DNA from: Pleomorphomonas sp. T1.2MG-36 | GTDB lineage: Bacteria; Pseudomonadota; Alphaproteobacteria; Rhizobiales; Pleomorphomonadaceae | Assembly (NCBI RefSeq): GCF_950100655.1 | Contig: NZ_CATNLY010000023.1 | Span: 62,001-126,000, forward strand | DNA length: 64,000 bases | Reading direction: 5' to 3' | Shown here: positions 1 to 9,486 of the stretch, in pieces | How positions within the stretch are numbered: position 1 is the first letter of the stretch | How the letters are laid out: each line of letters begins with the position of its first letter | Program-made: the position numbers and the translations under genes | The notes under the pieces: generated by a model | The model's database searches: none | What the model was told of the DNA's origin: nothing | What the model saw: only the letters and a program-made list of their open reading frames with translations

Positions 1-1
1 G

Positions 2-40
2 ATCTACAGCCACTCGCGCGCTGCCCAGGACGAGGCATAA
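2..40 (+). CDS. Possible C-terminal end of a gene entering from the left edge
   Basis: Reading from base 2, an open frame gives IYSHSRAAQDEA and stops at TAA (38-40). It lies just before a strong inverted repeat that could end transcription. Only 12 codons are visible, so the product cannot be named and the frame itself is uncertain. Confidence 0.25.
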   Translation: MYSHSRAAQDEA

Positions 41-63
41 AGCCTGGATCCGCGTCCATAAAC

Positions 64-98
64 AGCTTTCCCGGCGAACTCTTGTCGCCGGGAAAGCT
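64..98. terminator. Perfect 14-bp inverted repeat, probable bidirectional terminator
   Basis: The arm at 64-77 (agctttcccggcga) is exactly complementary to 85-98, with a 7-base loop. It lies between a possible rightward gene end (stop at 40) and the leftward LacI-ribokinase gene whose stop is at 194. No long T run follows on either strand, so termination is inferred from stem strength and position. Confidence 0.55.
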
Positions 99-193
99 CT
101 GGTTACGGAGTGGCGTTCGAAAGAATGTCACCCCGCATCTGTTCAGCGCATATTCGGCGAAAATCATCCCATCGGGACTGCAGCTGTCCGCCC

Positions 194-2095
194 TTACGGA
201 TCCGGGGAAGCATAAACGCCCATCTGGCGCAGACGATTTTCAAGTGTGTACTTGTCAACAAGGGCAGGTATGACGCGCTCACCGGTGACGATGAAACCGG
301 CCGCGTAAATAGCGATGGCGGTCGCCTCCTCCAAAGAGTGTCCATAGAGAAGGTAGGATGCCAGCGCACTTATGAAGGCGTCGCTGGCGCCGGTCTTGTC
401 GACGGGTTTGAAATTGGCTGCCGGGTAGTGGCGTCGGATGTCCGGCGTGCAAAGATAACAACCGCGATCACCGAGCGTGACGATGACCGCTCCTGCCCCG
501 CGGGCGAGCAGCAGCTCTGCCTTATCTTCCATCGCCCCCTTCCCGGGACACAAGATGTTCAGCTCGTTCTCATTCGGCACGAGAATATCGATCTCGGCAA
601 TCACCTCATCCGGCAGGTAATCGCATGACGACGGCTTGACGATCGTCATCGATTCATGGCGATGCGCGGCCTGACAACTGGCGGCGACCGTCTCCATCGG
701 TACTTCCGACTGAACGAGGCAGTAGCTCGCATTTTCGAAAAGCTGCTCCCTCTCGCGTATGTCCTCGGGCGAAAGCAATGCGTTCGCGCCCGAAAGCACC
801 GAGATCATCGAGTCTCCGTTAGGGTCGACGAAGACATACGCCTCCCCCGTTTCGGCTTGTGTGTACCTGCGGATGCCGGCCGTATCCACGCCCCAACGCG
901 TCATTTCCTTGTAGATGTAATCAGAGCCGGCATCGCCCCCGACGTTGCCGATAAGCGAGACCCGGTGGCCAAGCTTGGCGACCCCGACGGCCTGATTGAC
1001 GCCCTTTCCACCCGGATACTTTGACGACATCCGGGCGCTGACCGTAGTGCCTTCCTTCGGAAGTTTCGGCACCGACAGGTAGGTGTCTATGTTGATGCTG
1101 CCGATCACCGTGATCTTTTTCATGCGCAGCTGCGACGGAGCATCCAGCGTCCGCGTATTGTCGAGATGAAATCTCTGAACGAACGAGCGCGGAGACTCGT
1201 TCTGCTTTTCAATCGTGTTCAGAAGCTTTCCGCACAGATAGGAGCCGAAGTCGGCATTCCGGATGGTGTATGTCGATACCTCTGTGTTGCCGGGATAGGC
1301 GAGCGCCTCGTTGGTGTCGTTCTTGAGAGAGACGAGGGATACGTCTTCGGGGATGCGATAATGCAACGATCCCACCAGATGATAGAGCTCCAGAGCCATC
1401 CTGTAGTGCGACGAAAGGAAACCGGTGACGCTGCGGCTGCTAATCTTACCGATCAGCGTATCGTCGAGATCGTAGAAGATCATGCCTTCGTCAAACATGA
1501 TGTTGTGATCGAACAGACAGGCACGAAATCCGCTCACGAAGTCTTTCTTGCGTCGGCCACGCGTAATCAGACATCCGATGCTCTGGTGGCCACGTTCGAT
1601 GAGCTCCTGGGTGAGCTTGTAGGATGCCTCCTTATACGGGAGGAGAAGAGATTCATCCCCACCGTAGGGTCCGATCGTCAGAACCGGGATGTTCCTCGCC
1701 TCGAGGTGGGATGCGTGGGCGAGACTTTCCGCGCTGGCAGGCTCCCAGATGATGCCATCCACCTCGTGCTGGCAGACGGCCGCGATGTTCTTCAACTCCT
1801 GCTCGGCGTTGGAATAGCTATTGAACACCAGCGTTCCATAGCCGGCGGCCTGGTTTGCCTGAATGATTCCGTCGAGCGTGCTGTCAAAGGAAATGGAAGA
1901 CCGCAGCAGCACGCCGATCGTCCATTTCTTGGTCCCCTTCGACGCGGCTGCGTATGGGGTGTAATGATATTGTTTGACGATGCGAAGAACTTTTTCCCTT
2001 GTCTCGGGACTGATGCTGTCATCCTTGTTATTGACGATCTTTGATACGGTCGAAGTGGAAACACCGGCAATCCGAGCGATGTCTTTGATGTTCAC
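194..2095 (-). CDS. LacI-family regulator fused to a ribokinase (PfkB) domain
   Basis: A 633-residue two-domain protein. Residues 1-320 are a complete LacI/GalR regulator: helix-turn-helix (NIKDIARIAGVSTSTVSKIV), a periplasmic-binding-protein-like sensor domain, and a typical end (HLDNTRTL). From about residue 325 a full-length PfkB sugar kinase begins (KKITVIGSINIDTY), with GGKGVNQA near its start and the catalytic region TGASDAF near its end. The likely start is GTG at 2095, because AGAGGGA lies just upstream and LacI proteins begin right at this helix; the frame stays open to 2143. Two sampled lines are about 50% GC against about 65% in a core gene, suggesting transfer. Inference: a regulator that senses and phosphorylates a sugar such as ribose. 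No sugar transporter lies nearby within the window, so the substrate is unknown. Confidence 0.88.
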   Translation of the reverse strand: MNIKDIARIAGVSTSTVSKIVNNKDDSISPETREKVLRIVKQYHYTPYAAASKGTKKWTIGVLLRSSISFDSTLDGIIQANQAAGYGTLVFNSYSNAEQELKNIAAVCQHEVDGIIWEPASAESLAHASHLEARNIPVLTIGPYGGDESLLLPYKEASYKLTQELIERGHQSIGCLITRGRRKKDFVSGFRACLFDHNIMFDEGMIFYDLDDTLIGKISSRSVTGFLSSHYRMALELYHLVGSLHYRIPEDVSLVSLKNDTNEALAYPGNTEVSTYTIRNADFGSYLCGKLLNTIEKQNESPRSFVQRFHLDNTRTLDAPSQLRMKKITVIGSINIDTYLSVPKLPKEGTTVSARMSSKYPGGKGVNQAVGVAKLGHRVSLIGNVGGDAGSDYIYKEMTRWGVDTAGIRRYTQAETGEAYVFVDPNGDSMISVLSGANALLSPEDIREREQLFENASYCLVQSEVPMETVAASCQAAHRHESMTIVKPSSCDYLPDEVIAEIDILVPNENELNILCPGKGAMEDKAELLLARGAGAVIVTLGDRGCYLCTPDIRRHYPAANFKPVDKTGASDAFISALASYLLYGHSLEEATAIAIYAAGFIVTGERVIPALVDKYTLENRLRQMGVYASPDP

Positions 2096-2229
2096 GGCGT
2101 TCCCTCTGACGTGCCTCTTTCTGTGCAACACACTTAGCATCACATGTCCAAAATTCGCATCCGCTTATTTGGCGGGTCGACAAGCGTGGTGCTGCGCGAA
2201 GATCAACCTGAAGCAGTTCAAAACGGCAT

Positions 2230-2856
2230 TATTCGGCGATCTCCACGACCTTGATCGGTTGCGCCACAGTTCGCAACAAGGGCACTTGCGGCAACCGCGT
2301 GAACATCCGGCGCGACGAGTTGGAGTCGCGGGCGCTGAATGCGCTGCGCAACCGGATGCTCGATCCGACGATCTTCGCCGAGTTCTGTGACGCCGATACG
2401 CAAGAGATGAACCGGCTACGTATGGAGAACCGCGCCAACATCGATGCCGCCCAATCCGAGATAGAGCGGAATGGGCGCGAGGAAGAGCGCCTCATGGATC
2501 TCTATCTCAAGGATGCAATCTCGATCGACACCGTGGAGGAGCGCGGTGACAAGCTCCGGGCGCGCAAGACGGAACTCGCCTCTTTCCTGGCAACGGCCGA
2601 CGAACCGCCCCCGCTCCTGCATCCGGCCATGGCGAAGCAGCACCGGCTGCGTGTGCAGCAGCTCCATGAGGCTCTCCAGGACGATTGAAAGGAGAAGCGG
2701 ATGGAGACTGCCGATATCATCCGATCGCTGGTCGAGGACATCATCCTCGACGCCGATGGACGGCAAGGTCGAGATCGATGTTCGCGGCGATCTTCGTGGA
2801 ATCCTTACGCTTTCCGTACAAACGAAAAACCCCGCCGGAGAGCGGGGTTCATCGCA
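2230..2856 (+). pseudogene. Truncated, disrupted large serine recombinase (C-terminal part)
   Basis: The frame from about 2230 (YSAISTTLIGCATVRNKGTC) reads like the zinc-ribbon region of a large serine recombinase, followed by NRVNIRRDELE and a long charged coiled-coil segment (about 2320-2580). The catalytic N-terminal resolvase domain is missing. The frame meets TGA at 2686-2688 but continues sensibly (METADIIRSLVEDIIL, from 2701), then needs a one-base shift near 2750 to continue as TPMDGKVEIDVRGDL and LSVQTKNPAG. So there are at least three lesions: 5' truncation, a premature stop and a frameshift. The 3' end runs into the terminator of the initiator tRNA gene, consistent with a remnant of an element integrated there. 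Confidence 0.8.
2821..2849 (-). terminator. Rho-independent terminator of the initiator tRNA gene
   Basis: On the minus strand, arms AACCCCGC and GCGGGGTT (2842-2849 and 2828-2835) enclose a 6-base loop and are followed by TTTTTCGTT. It begins 16 bases after the tRNA CCA end. The last codons of the recombinase remnant overlap it on the other strand. Confidence 0.85.
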
Positions 2857-2864
2857 AATAAATA

Positions 2865-2941
<77 letters not shown>

Positions 2942-3063
2942 TCAAGCGCCGTGTTTGCGGCGACGGGCGGTATATAGCGGCTTGCCGGCGAAAGGGGAAC
3001 CCCTGTCAGGCATTTTTTCGACTAAATAGACGAGGATGTTCAAAAAAACCAAATCGCTCTTCG

Positions 3064-3084
3064 AAAAACCCCGGATTTCCGGGC
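3064..3084 (-). terminator. Terminator after nnr
   Basis: Minus-strand stem CCCGG/CCGGG (3079-3083 and 3070-3074) with an AAAT loop, followed by GTTTTTCG. It lies about 100 bases past the nnr stop codon. Confidence 0.65.
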
Positions 3085-3185
3085 TTTCGTCGGGAGGCCC
3101 GCCTCATCTCACCGCGCCGCGGAAAGCACCTCCACAGTCATTTTCCGGCCACGGCCTCGATGGAGACGCTCAGTTCGGCGTCGTT

Positions 3186-4736
3186 TCAGTCCGTTGCGAC
3201 GACATCGTCATCGCCGTCCCCCTCGAATGGCGCCGTCGCGGCCGGACGTCCGGCGGCCAGCACGCCCCTGAGCGCGAAGGCGATCTCGTCGGCGAGCGAA
3301 CCCGGCCCGGCGATTCGCCCCGCCTCGCCATGCATCCAGGCGGCGAGCGCCGTCGCTTCGAAGGCCGGGCGGCGGGCAGCCAGCAATCCACCGATGATGC
3401 CGGCCAGCACGTCCCCCGATCCGGCGGTGGCAAGCGCCGCCGTGCCGTTCTCGTTGATGGCGGCGCGGCCATCGGGGTGGGCGATCACCGTATCCGGCCC
3501 CTTGAGCAGAACGACCGCGCCGGAGCGCTCGGCCGCCGCGCGGGCGCGATCGAGCTTCGAGCCGCCGATATCGGGAAAGAGACGGCCGAACTCCCCTTCA
3601 TGCGGCGTCAGCACCACACCGCCGTCACGCGCCTTGATAAGCGCGAAGGCCTCGTCCGGGCGCCGCGCTGCCTGCGTGATGGCGTCGGCGTCGAGCACCA
3701 GAGCCATATGCCCCTCCAGCGCTCCACGAATGGCCGACCAGACGTCGTCGCCGAGGCCGAGCCCCGGTCCGAGCACGGCAGCCCTGAGCCTGGGCTCTCT
3801 GAGGAGTCCTGCAAGTTCCGACATGTCGGCGGCCGGCCTGACGACAAAGGCAGCGCGCCAAGCGGCAACCGTAGCCATGGCAGCCGGAGGCGTTGCCACC
3901 GTGACGATGCCGGCGCCGGCCCGAAGCGCCGCTTCTGCCGCGAGGCGAGCCGCGCCACAGGACGTGAGCGGCCCGGACGCCACCAGCGCCGCGCCGCGAC
4001 TGTACTTGTGACTGTCGATGGCGGCTTCCGGCCAGCACTCCGCCCAGAGGCTTGGACCGTTGGCCACCGTCTCCGGGGCGATCTCGGCCAACACCCTCGG
4101 GTCGATGCCGATCTGGGCAAGGCGGACCCGGCCGCAGTGCGTGCGCCCAGGAAGAAGCAGATGGCCGGGCTTGCGGCGGAAGAAGGTCACCGTCTCGTCG
4201 GCGAGGATCGCCGTACCGCGAACCTCGCCGGTACGGCCGTCGATGCCGCTTGGAAGATCGACGGCGTAGACGCTCGCACCATTGGCCCGCGCCATGTTGA
4301 CGGCAGCGATCAGTTCGGCATCCCGTCCCGAAACGTCACGGCTGAGGCCGGCGCCATAGAGCGCATCGACGATAACCTTGGCACCCTCGAAGAGATCGGC
4401 TGTCGCCGGCAGCGTCTCGCCGCGCCATGCCCGTTCGGCGCCGGCCGCATCTCCCTTGAGATCGCGAGCCGTCATCCCCTCCGGCAGGGCAAGGGCCACG
4501 CGCACGGCAAAGCCGCGTTGCTTGAGAACGCGGGCGATGACGAAGCCGTCGCCGCCATTGTTGCCCATGCCGCAGAGCACGATGGCCCGGGTGCCCTGGT
4601 TGAATCTGGCGCAGATGACGTCGGCTACGGCATAGCCGGCATTTTCCATCAGCCGTTCGCCGGGCATGCCGCCGGCGATGGTCAGCGCATCGGCGCGGCC
4701 CATCTCGGTCGGTGTAAGCAACGGTTCGCCCTGCAT
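3186..4736 (-). CDS. nnr: Bifunctional NAD(P)H-hydrate epimerase / ADP-dependent dehydratase
   Basis: A 516-residue repair enzyme for hydrated NADH and NADPH. The N-terminal half (YjeF_N fold) epimerises the hydrate; it shows MGNNGGDGFVIAR and an acidic region VIVDALYGAG. The C-terminal half is the ribokinase-like dehydratase, with VLTPHEGEFGRLFPD and GSGDVLAGIIGGLL. The start chosen is ATG at 4736, preceded by CAGGGAG at normal spacing; the frame stays open to 4922 but the extra residues look non-coding. It stands alone and diverges from glnB. In many alphaproteobacteria this gene neighbours glnB, so the context is ordinary. Confidence 0.95.
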   Translation of the reverse strand: MQGEPLLTPTEMGRADALTIAGGMPGERLMENAGYAVADVICARFNQGTRAIVLCGMGNNGGDGFVIARVLKQRGFAVRVALALPEGMTARDLKGDAAGAERAWRGETLPATADLFEGAKVIVDALYGAGLSRDVSGRDAELIAAVNMARANGASVYAVDLPSGIDGRTGEVRGTAILADETVTFFRRKPGHLLLPGRTHCGRVRLAQIGIDPRVLAEIAPETVANGPSLWAECWPEAAIDSHKYSRGAALVASGPLTSCGAARLAAEAALRAGAGIVTVATPPAAMATVAAWRAAFVVRPAADMSELAGLLREPRLRAAVLGPGLGLGDDVWSAIRGALEGHMALVLDADAITQAARRPDEAFALIKARDGGVVLTPHEGEFGRLFPDIGGSKLDRARAAAERSGAVVLLKGPDTVIAHPDGRAAINENGTAALATAGSGDVLAGIIGGLLAARRPAFEATALAAWMHGEAGRIAGPGSLADEIAFALRGVLAAGRPAATAPFEGDGDDDVVATD

Positions 4737-5452
<716 letters not shown>

Positions 5453-5596
5453 TGCCGTGCCCGGCTACCGGCTGCCATGAGGGTGGCCAGCGGGCTCAAG
5501 GCAAGGACAACCCAGGGAAATTGGGGCACTCCAACCAGCCACTTACCTGGCCGGGAAGTGCCCTGGCAAGACCAGAAAACCCGAAAGGAAGGGCAA

Positions 5597-7006
5597 ATGA
5601 CCACTGGTGCTGACGTTTTGAAAATGATCAAGGACAACGACGTCAAGTTTGTTGACCTGCGTTTCACGGACCCGAAAGGCAAGTGGCAGCATGTGACGTT
5701 CGACATCGGCCTCGTCGATGAGGACATGCTCGAGAACGGCACCGCCTTCGACGGCTCGTCGATCGCCGGCTGGAAGGCCATCAACGAATCCGACATGACG
5801 CTGGTCCTCGATCCGGAGACGGCGTTCATCGATCCGTTCTTCGCTCAGACCACGCTGGTCATCGTCTGCGACATCGTCGACCCCGCCTCCGGCCAGTCCT
5901 ACAGCCGCGATCCCCGCTCGATCGCCAAGAAGGCCGAGGCCTACGTTGCCTCGCTCGGCATCGGTGACACCGTGTTCTTCGGTCCGGAAGCCGAGTTCTT
6001 CGTGTTCGACGACGTCCGCTTCTCGGCGACGCCGTACAACACCGGCTTCAAGCTGGACATGGTCGAACTGCCGACCAACGGCGACACTGAGTACGAATCC
6101 GGCAACCTCGGCCACCGCGTCCGCACCAAGGGCGGCTATTTCCCGGTTCCGCCGATCGACAGCCTGCAGGACATGCGCTCCGAGATGCTGTCGGCCATGG
6201 CCGAGATGGGCGTCGTCGTGGAAAAGCACCACCACGAAGTCGCCTCTGCCCAGCATGAGCTCGGCATGAAGTTCTCGACGCTGACCCGCATGGCCGACCA
6301 CCTGCAGATCTACAAGTACGCCATCCATCAGGTTGCCCATGCCTACGGCAAGACGGCCACGTTCATGCCGAAGCCGGTGTTCGGCGACAACGGTTCGGGC
6401 ATGCACGTCCACCAGTCGATCTGGAAGGACGGCAAGCCGGTATTCGCCGGCAACCAGTACAACGACCTCAGCGAGACCTGCCTCTACTACATCGGCGGCA
6501 TCCTGAAGCACGCCAAGGCGATCAACGCCTTCTCCAACCCGTCGACCAACAGCTACAAGCGTCTGGTCCCGGGCTACGAAGCTCCGGTTCTGCTGGCCTA
6601 CTCGGCTCGTAACCGGTCGGCGTCCTGCCGCATCCCCTACACGACGAACCCGAAGGCCAAGCGCGTCGAGACCCGTTTCCCGGATCCGGCCGCCAACCCC
6701 TATCTCTGCTTCGTCGCGCTGCTGATGGCCGGCCTCGATGGTGTCAAGAACAAGATCCATCCGGGCGATGCCATGGACAAGAACCTCTACGACCTGCCGC
6801 CGGAAGAGCTCAAGTCCATCCCGACCGTCTGCGGCTCGCTGCGTGAGGCCCTCGCCTCGCTCGATGCCGACCGCGACTTCCTGAAGGCCGGTGGCGTCAT
6901 GGATGACGACTTCATCGACAGCTGGATCGAGCTGAAGATGGAAGAGAACATGCGCTACGAGATGACGCCGCATCCGATCGAGTTCGACATGTACTACTCG
7001 GTCTGA
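5597..7006 (+). CDS. glnA: Glutamine synthetase type I
   Basis: A 469-residue dodecameric enzyme that makes glutamine from glutamate, ammonia and ATP. The beta-grasp domain comes first ([19 protein letters not shown]), with the Asp latch-loop region [15 protein letters not shown]. Metal and ATP-binding segments are visible ([37 protein letters not shown]). Tyr398 in NLYDLPPEE is the adenylylation site, so this is the GSI-beta form regulated by GlnE. The ATG at 5597 is preceded by AAGGAAGGG. It probably shares the sigma-54 transcript with glnB and may also have its own promoter in the 144-base spacer. A terminator follows at 7057. Confidence 0.98.
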   Translation: MTTGADVLKMIKDNDVKFVDLRFTDPKGKWQHVTFDIGLVDEDMLENGTAFDGSSIAGWKAINESDMTLVLDPETAFIDPFFAQTTLVIVCDIVDPASGQSYSRDPRSIAKKAEAYVASLGIGDTVFFGPEAEFFVFDDVRFSATPYNTGFKLDMVELPTNGDTEYESGNLGHRVRTKGGYFPVPPIDSLQDMRSEMLSAMAEMGVVVEKHHHEVASAQHELGMKFSTLTRMADHLQIYKYAIHQVAHAYGKTATFMPKPVFGDNGSGMHVHQSIWKDGKPVFAGNQYNDLSETCLYYIGGILKHAKAINAFSNPSTNSYKRLVPGYEAPVLLAYSARNRSASCRIPYTTNPKAKRVETRFPDPAANPYLCFVALLMAGLDGVKNKIHPGDAMDKNLYDLPPEELKSIPTVCGSLREALASLDADRDFLKAGGVMDDDFIDSWIELKMEENMRYEMTPHPIEFDMYYSV

Positions 7007-7056
7007 GGCACGTCCTTGGATAGGCCGGGCGCCTTGCGGCGTCCGGTTTCGATGAG

Positions 7057-7087
7057 AGCCGCCCGCCGCGAGGCCGGGCGGCTTTTT
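7057..7087 (+). terminator. Terminator after glnA
   Basis: Arms agccgcccg (7057-7065) and cgggcggct (7075-7083) enclose a 9-base loop and lead into TTTTT. It ends the glnB-glnA transcript 50 bases after the glnA stop. Confidence 0.9.
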
Positions 7088-7176
7088 CATGCCTGCGTGA
7101 GGATTGACGACCTCCCGCCTTTCCGCCGAGCCGCCATGGGCCTATGCTCGCCGCAGTTTGTAACGGAGAGCGGAAC

Positions 7177-8004
7177 ATGCCCGACAAGCCCCCTATCGGT
7201 CCGTCGACTCAACTGTGCATGTCGTTGGCCGGTCGACCGGGACGGTTCGGCTCTCGCTTCCACAACCGGCTCTACGAGCTGACCGGGCTCGATTATGTGT
7301 ACAAGGCCTTCACCACCCGGGATCTGACGGCGGCGATCGGCGGCGTGCGGGCGCTGGGTATCCGCGGCTGTGCCATCTCCATGCCGTTCAAGGAAGCGGT
7401 CATCCCCCTGCTCGATCATATCGAAGGGTCGGCTGCGGCGATCGACAGCGTCAACACCATCGTCAACGACGAGGGCTGGCTGACCGGCTACAACACCGAC
7501 TATAGCGCCGTGCTCGATCTGCTCGATCGGGCCGAAGTAGCTCCCTCGACGCCCTTCCTTCTCGCCGGCTCGGGCGGCATGGCCAAGGCGGTGGCGGCCG
7601 CCTTGCGCAATCGTGGCCATCGGTCCGGTGTGATCGTTGCCCGCAACGCAATAGCCGGCCAGGCGCTCGCCGATCTCTATGGCTTCGACTGGGCGAAAAC
7701 GTCCGAAGGACTGACCGCGCCGCTGATCATCAACGCCACGCCCGTCGGCATGGCGGGTGGCGTTGAGGCTGAGCTCCTCGCCTTTCCGCCCAACGCGATC
7801 GAGGCGGCGGAGACGGTTTTCGACGTCGTGGCGCTGCCGGTCGACACGCCGCTGATGCGGGCAGCAGCGGCAGCCGGGCGCAGGCGCATTTCCGGCGCCG
7901 ACGTTGCCGTGTTGCAGGCGCTCGAGCAGTTCGTGCTCTACACCGGCGTGCACCCCAGCGAGGAACAGGTGAAGGACGCCGCCGCTTTCGCTCGGAGCGC
8001 CTGA
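7177..8004 (+). CDS. Shikimate dehydrogenase-like oxidoreductase (SdhL type)
   Basis: A 275-residue member of the AroE superfamily. It keeps the catalytic Lys in SMPFKE and the Asp in YNTDYSA, and a Rossmann motif GSGGMAKAV. The substrate-binding Ser-x-Ser of true shikimate dehydrogenases is replaced: the N-terminal segment reads LAGRPGRFGSRFHN. NTD is followed by Y rather than the usual G. This pattern matches, from memory, the Haemophilus HI0607 class of shikimate-dehydrogenase-like proteins rather than AroE. Such proteins act poorly on shikimate, and the physiological substrate is not settled. ATG at 7177 has GGAGAG at good spacing. It ends four bases from the convergent gene at 8009. Confidence 0.85.
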   Translation: MPDKPPIGPSTQLCMSLAGRPGRFGSRFHNRLYELTGLDYVYKAFTTRDLTAAIGGVRALGIRGCAISMPFKEAVIPLLDHIEGSAAAIDSVNTIVNDEGWLTGYNTDYSAVLDLLDRAEVAPSTPFLLAGSGGMAKAVAAALRNRGHRSGVIVARNAIAGQALADLYGFDWAKTSEGLTAPLIINATPVGMAGGVEAELLAFPPNAIEAAETVFDVVALPVDTPLMRAAAAAGRRRISGADVAVLQALEQFVLYTGVHPSEEQVKDAAAFARSA

Positions 8005-8008
8005 ACGG

Positions 8009-8746
8009 TCAGGCCGTCAGGATCTCGGGCGCCTCCAGTTCCATCAAGCGGAACACCGTGGTGGAAACCGCGCCGGTCACCACGATAGACGCACCGGTAA
8101 ACACCGGGTCCATCACGGAGACCATCAGGATCTGAACCGTCATCGGGCCCAGGCCGAGCAGATGGAAGAGCGCGGCAAACAGCAGGCCGACGCAGACCAA
8201 GGCGATGAAGCCAGCAACGGCGTAGATAAGCCATACGCCCAGGAGCCGCCATCGGCGCCCCTCGGTCGCCAGCCAGCTCGCATGCATGCTTTCCGATATG
8301 CCGAACTGCCGAAGTGCCAGAGCGGGCAAGGCCAACGAGAACGCAATCCAGGCGAAAAGCCCCGGAATGACCAGCATGAGCATTCCGACGATCACGACAA
8401 AGCCCATCAGGAGCGCCATCGCCAGGTAGTCCCAGAACCGGCGAGAGGCGATCCATAACGCCTGCACCGCCTGCAAAGGCGTACCGGAAAGCCGCCTGTC
8501 GGCAGCATGGATGGCGGCATAGTGAACAAAGCAGGCCGCCAAGGACATGGCGAGCGAGAAGAACAGGGCGATCAGGCTGGCGATCAAGCTCCCAGCCCCA
8601 AAGCCGTATTGCAGCATGACGCTCAGCAAGTTCAAGGCGCCGCCGATGCCGCTGAACATCAGCCAGAGGGAGATCGACTCCTGCCCCATCACCTTGGGCA
8701 GCAGCCGGAACACGCGACCGATCGTGAGTTGTCCTGATGCGAGCAC
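8009..8746 (-). CDS. Multipass inner-membrane protein of unknown function
   Basis: A 245-residue hydrophobic protein with roughly six membrane spans, for example the segments around LWLMFSGIGGALNLLSV, LIALFFSLAMSLAACFVHY, YLAMALLMGFVVIVGMLML and LIYAVAGFIALVCVGLLFA. Its start is GTG (8744-8746) behind a GGGGG-like ribosome site. The arrangement of long hydrophobic pairs and an amphipathic C-terminus is reminiscent of YciC/Yip1-like small integral proteins, but I could not assign a family. It converges with the gene ending at 8004. Confidence 0.75.
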   Translation of the reverse strand: MLASGQLTIGRVFRLLPKVMGQESISLWLMFSGIGGALNLLSVMLQYGFGAGSLIASLIALFFSLAMSLAACFVHYAAIHAADRRLSGTPLQAVQALWIASRRFWDYLAMALLMGFVVIVGMLMLVIPGLFAWIAFSLALPALALRQFGISESMHASWLATEGRRWRLLGVWLIYAVAGFIALVCVGLLFAALFHLLGLGPMTVQILMVSVMDPVFTGASIVVTGAVSTTVFRLMELEAPEILTA

Positions 8747-8935
8747 GTTTCTGCCCCCACTCCGCGTCTTTCCATTGTCTAAGCGAAAATAACAGAAAGC
8801 ATCTCAACCAAAAGACGAGACTGGGGGTGGCCATGCCTTTTGCGGGGAATGGTTAGCACGGATCCGGGCAAAACCCTGCCGCGGTGGACTAGGCCCTCCA
8901 TGGAAGGACAGAGACGACGCAACGACCGTCACGGC

Positions 8936-9418
8936 TTAGCTGTAACAAGCCTTCTCCACCTTGCCGATCGCCTTCGACGACCCCTTCAAGGTGAATGTCG
9001 CGGCCGGCAGAAGGCCGGCCTTGTCGGTCACGGTCAACGGCCCGGCCGACTTCAGGATGCCGGCAAGGTCGCTGTCGCGACGAGGCGTCGCCGTCAGCAC
9101 GCCGTCCATCGCTTCGTAGCGGAGGGTGACTTCGGCGCTCATCGAGCCGCTCGTGAAGACGAAGGCGGACCGGTAGTTCATGTCGCCGCCGGGTGGAAAA
9201 TCGTCGCTCATCGCCGGCACGAAGCGCAGGCCGAGCTTGCCCTCGCCGCCGCAGGTGACCAGCAGCATGTCGTCAGGCCGGTCGATCGCACAGATCGAAG
9301 CGGTCATCATCATGCCTTCCTCTTCCTGCTCCAGCCCGGCTTTCCAGCCGCCGCAGTCACCGGCCAGCGCCGGCGTCGCCAGGAAGGCAACGGCCACCGC
9401 CATTCCACGCATCTTCAT
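8936..9418 (-). CDS. Secreted (periplasmic) protein of unknown function
   Basis: A 160-residue protein with a signal peptide: MKMRGMAVAVAFLATPALA, cleavage after ALA, then GDCGGW. The mature part has Cys residues in pairs (DCGGW, SICAIDR, VTCGGEG, KACYS), which suggests disulfides in the periplasm. No enzymatic motif is seen. ATG at 9418 has GGAG upstream; an in-frame start at 9451 would put charged residues before the signal peptide and is less likely. The YegD-like Hsp70 gene lies 68 bases upstream in the same direction, so the two may be co-transcribed. Confidence 0.75.
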   Translation of the reverse strand: MKMRGMAVAVAFLATPALAGDCGGWKAGLEQEEEGMMMTASICAIDRPDDMLLVTCGGEGKLGLRFVPAMSDDFPPGGDMNYRSAFVFTSGSMSAEVTLRYEAMDGVLTATPRRDSDLAGILKSAGPLTVTDKAGLLPAATFTLKGSSKAIGKVEKACYS

Positions 9419-9486
9419 AGCCCGTCTCCGATTGGTCGGCGCATCAGGCACCCGCTCGCCGGTGCCTGCAAGCGCGACCTTTGGAG

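Noticed and set aside
5453..5596. Second sigma-54 promoter before glnA
   Set aside because: Candidate GG and GC pairs in the spacer are 9 or 11 bases apart, not 10.
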